In this document: positions 62,465-64,000 of the stretch, one piece after another
Layout of the letters: every line of letters begins with the position of its first letter
Numbering within the stretch: the stretch's first letter is position 1
Source: Leucobacter weissii
GTDB lineage: Bacteria; Actinomycetota; Actinomycetes; Actinomycetales; Microbacteriaceae
Assembly (NCBI RefSeq): GCF_017565745.1
Contig: NZ_JAGDYM010000005.1
Location: forward strand, 291,895 to 355,894
DNA length: 64,000 bases
Reading direction: 5' to 3'
Notes under the pieces: model-generated
Database searches by the model: none
Told to the model about the DNA's origin: nothing
The model's input: the letters and a program-made list of their open reading frames with translations, nothing else
Program-made: the position numbers and the translations under genes

Positions 62465-62480
62465 GCGGCGGAAACGCCGC
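62465..62480 (+). terminator. Short hairpin after the cupin gene
   Basis: GCGGCG-GAAA-CGCCGC is a perfect 6-bp stem with a GNRA-type loop directly after the stop. Confidence 0.5.
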
Positions 62481-62583
62481 GCCGGCGCCGCGGCTGCGGC
62501 CCGGAACGATGTTTACAGAACTGTTACCACGTACTGTTCATTGATAGGGATTAGATGTGTATTCTGGCTTAACAGCCCCGATT

Positions 62584-62604
62584 GCGATCGTTTGCATTTC
62601 GCAA
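62584..62604. promoter_or_regulatory. Shared motif C, copy 2
   Basis: GCGATCGTTTGCATTTCG (62584-62601) matches 15 of 18 bases of the site at 38769-38786. Here it is part of a TTGCGA-N11-TCGCAA inverted repeat (62582-62604), 24 bp before a binding-protein gene. A GGCT-TAAC-AGCC palindrome lies near 62567. Confidence 0.45.
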
Positions 62605-62628
62605 CGGCTGATCCACAAAGGAGTGTAA

Positions 62629-63864
62629 ATGCTAAAGAAGAAGCGTGTTATCGGGGCGGGGATCCTCGTCGCAGGTCTGCTGCTGACGACCGCCTGCAGC
62701 AACGGCGGCGGCGATGGCGGCGGCACCGAGTCCGAGGTGCCGGAATCGGTCGACCTGAATGGTGAGACGGTCGTCTCGCTGTTCACCAGCATGAACAACG
62801 ACTACTACTCGAGCTGGAACGAGGGCGCCGAGCGTGCGGTGGCCGCCTTCAACGGCGAGTACGTGGCCATGACCAACGAGGGCGACCCCGCGACGCAGAT
62901 CGCGCAGTTCCAGCAGCAGGTGGACGCCGGGGTTCGGATCATCTTCGTGACCGCGCCCGACCCCTCGAGCGTCGGCGAGATGGCGCGCATCGCGAACGAG
63001 AACGATGTGTGCTTCGTCAACACGTGGGAGTCCGACTTCTGGGACTCGCCGTTCAACTACGGCGACAACTACACGGCGTACCACACGCCGCACTCCGAGG
63101 ACACCGCGTATCAGCTCGCCGTGGCGCTGTTCGAGGAGATGGGCGGCGAGGGCAACTTCGTGCACCTCACCGGGCATCCGGGGGCGACCCCCGACTTCCA
63201 GCGCACCAACGGCGTGGACCGCGCGCTCGAGGAGTATCCGAACATCACGCTGATCGACCGCCAGCCCGGCGAGTGGAACCGCGACGACTCCCGCAACGCC
63301 ATGGCCGGCATCATCAACCGTCACGGCACCGACATCGACGGCGTGTTCGGGCAGAACGACGACGTGGGCATCGGCGCGCTCAACGCGCTGACCGAGGCCG
63401 GCGTGACCGGGGTGCCGATCACCGGCATGGATGGCAACCAGGGCACCATGGATCTCATCGAGTCCGGCGAGTTCTTCGGTGTCGCCTCCTCGCTGCCCCA
63501 GTGGCAGGCCGGCTTCTCCTTCGTCCGCGCGCTCGACGCGTGCGTCAGCGGCGAGACGCCCGAGGCCCTGAACCGGCAGCTCTGGACCGGTGGCATCATC
63601 GTCACGAAGGACAACGTCCAGGAGTACGTCGATACCTACACCGGCGGCAACGACCCCTACGACTGGGTCAAGATGAGCCGAATCGCCCACCCGGACGACT
63701 GGGATCCGCAGAACTCCGTCCAGGTGATCGAGATGGACAAGATGTGGTCGTGGGCCGATGAGCCCTCCGGCTTCGAGCTGCCCCAGCCCTACGCCGACGC
63801 GGTCGACGACATCGACACCGTCAACGCGGAGTGGGACGAGCACTGGAAGCTCGTCCGTCCGTAG
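62629..63864 (+). CDS. Sugar-type ABC transporter binding lipoprotein, system 4
   Basis: This is a 411-aa lipoprotein with lipobox Cys23 in LLLTTACS and a type I binding-protein fold (STNNDYYSSWNEGA-like start MNNDYYSSWNEG, then TNEGDPATQIAQFQQQVDAG and NDDVGIGALNAL). It is longer than the other binders, with a C-terminal extension rich in Trp and Asp. AAAGGAG lies 8 bp before ATG 62629. The ATPase and permease are probably just beyond the right edge, since a hairpin and a ribosome-site-like GGAGG follow. The ligand is unknown. Confidence 0.88.
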   Translation: MLKKKRVIGAGILVAGLLLTTACSNGGGDGGGTESEVPESVDLNGETVVSLFTSMNNDYYSSWNEGAERAVAAFNGEYVAMTNEGDPATQIAQFQQQVDAGVRIIFVTAPDPSSVGEMARIANENDVCFVNTWESDFWDSPFNYGDNYTAYHTPHSEDTAYQLAVALFEEMGGEGNFVHLTGHPGATPDFQRTNGVDRALEEYPNITLIDRQPGEWNRDDSRNAMAGIINRHGTDIDGVFGQNDDVGIGALNALTEAGVTGVPITGMDGNQGTMDLIESGEFFGVASSLPQWQAGFSFVRALDACVSGETPEALNRQLWTGGIIVTKDNVQEYVDTYTGGNDPYDWVKMSRIAHPDDWDPQNSVQVIEMDKMWSWADEPSGFELPQPYADAVDDIDTVNAEWDEHWKLVRP

Positions 63865-63916
63865 ACGCGGGTCGGCGAGCGGGACCCGGTTCCGCACCCG
63901 AGAGACAGACGGGGCG

Positions 63917-63956
63917 GTGCGGCCGGTCGGGATCCTCGAGATCCGGGCCGGCCGCA
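63917..63956 (+). terminator. Hairpin after the system 4 binding protein
   Basis: GTGCGGCCGG (63917-63926) pairs with CCGGCCGCAC (63947-63956), with a partly paired GATC-rich interior. It matches the placement of hairpins after the other binding proteins. Confidence 0.6.
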
Positions 63957-64000
63957 CGCCCGATGAACCACCCCCCCCAACCGGAGGACCCAAGATCCCA

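Noticed and set aside
62536..62552. A possible 17-bp motif copy before the system 4 binding protein
   Set aside because: The left arm fits but the right arm (AGGGATT) does not form a dyad with it.

Overview
The window is high-GC DNA with dense, often overlapping genes. It suggests an actinobacterium of the order Micrococcales, probably Microbacteriaceae. The pointers are cysteine-free ribosomal proteins L28, L33 and S14 in one operon, a short HU protein, a fused CopD/CtaG copper protein, an actinobacterial-type dCTP deaminase, many GTG starts, and an AcoR/MimR-type activator lacking the sigma-54 contact motif. The lineage is inferred from gene content, not from a database match.

Positions 1-12000 look like ordinary chromosome. 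They hold the start of an amidase, a zinc uptake operon (binding protein, ATPase, two permeases) behind a Fur/Zur-like operator, a Zur-type regulator, an SGNH hydrolase, a secreted metzincin protease, the rpmB-rpmG-rpsN operon, HU and CopD/CtaG. Most units are closed by strong GC-rich hairpins.

From 12 to 64 kb the window is almost wholly catabolic, interrupted only by dcd at 33.9-34.5 kb. I count seven short-chain dehydrogenases, three ketopantoate-reductase-like proteins, three zinc alcohol dehydrogenases, one iron alcohol dehydrogenase, one aldehyde dehydrogenase, a Baeyer-Villiger monooxygenase with a hormone-sensitive-lipase-type hydrolase, an Old Yellow Enzyme, a fused E1 plus E2 2-oxo-acid dehydrogenase pair, two VOC proteins, Dabb and cupin proteins, and four sugar-type (CUT2) binding proteins. 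Regulators are two GntR/FCD proteins, one XRE-cupin protein and one AcoR-like activator.

The 12.9-28 kb block (SDR, BVMO, lactonase-like hydrolase, ABC importer, Fe-ADH, ALDH, acyl-CoA dehydrogenase-like protein) has the enzyme set of a cyclic alcohol to cyclic ketone to lactone to hydroxyacid to diacid pathway. The 35-64 kb block is organised around a shared 17-bp palindromic motif, GTTTAGT-N3-AGTRAAC, seen in the promoters of at least five transcription units. That motif suggests one regulon of oxidoreductases and importers. Two of the importers have an unusual build: both ATPase domains and one permease are fused into one polypeptide, with a second free permease. The substrate of the second block cannot be read from sequence; a polyol, branched sugar or other hydroxylated ring compound that is oxidised, epimerised and reduced would fit.
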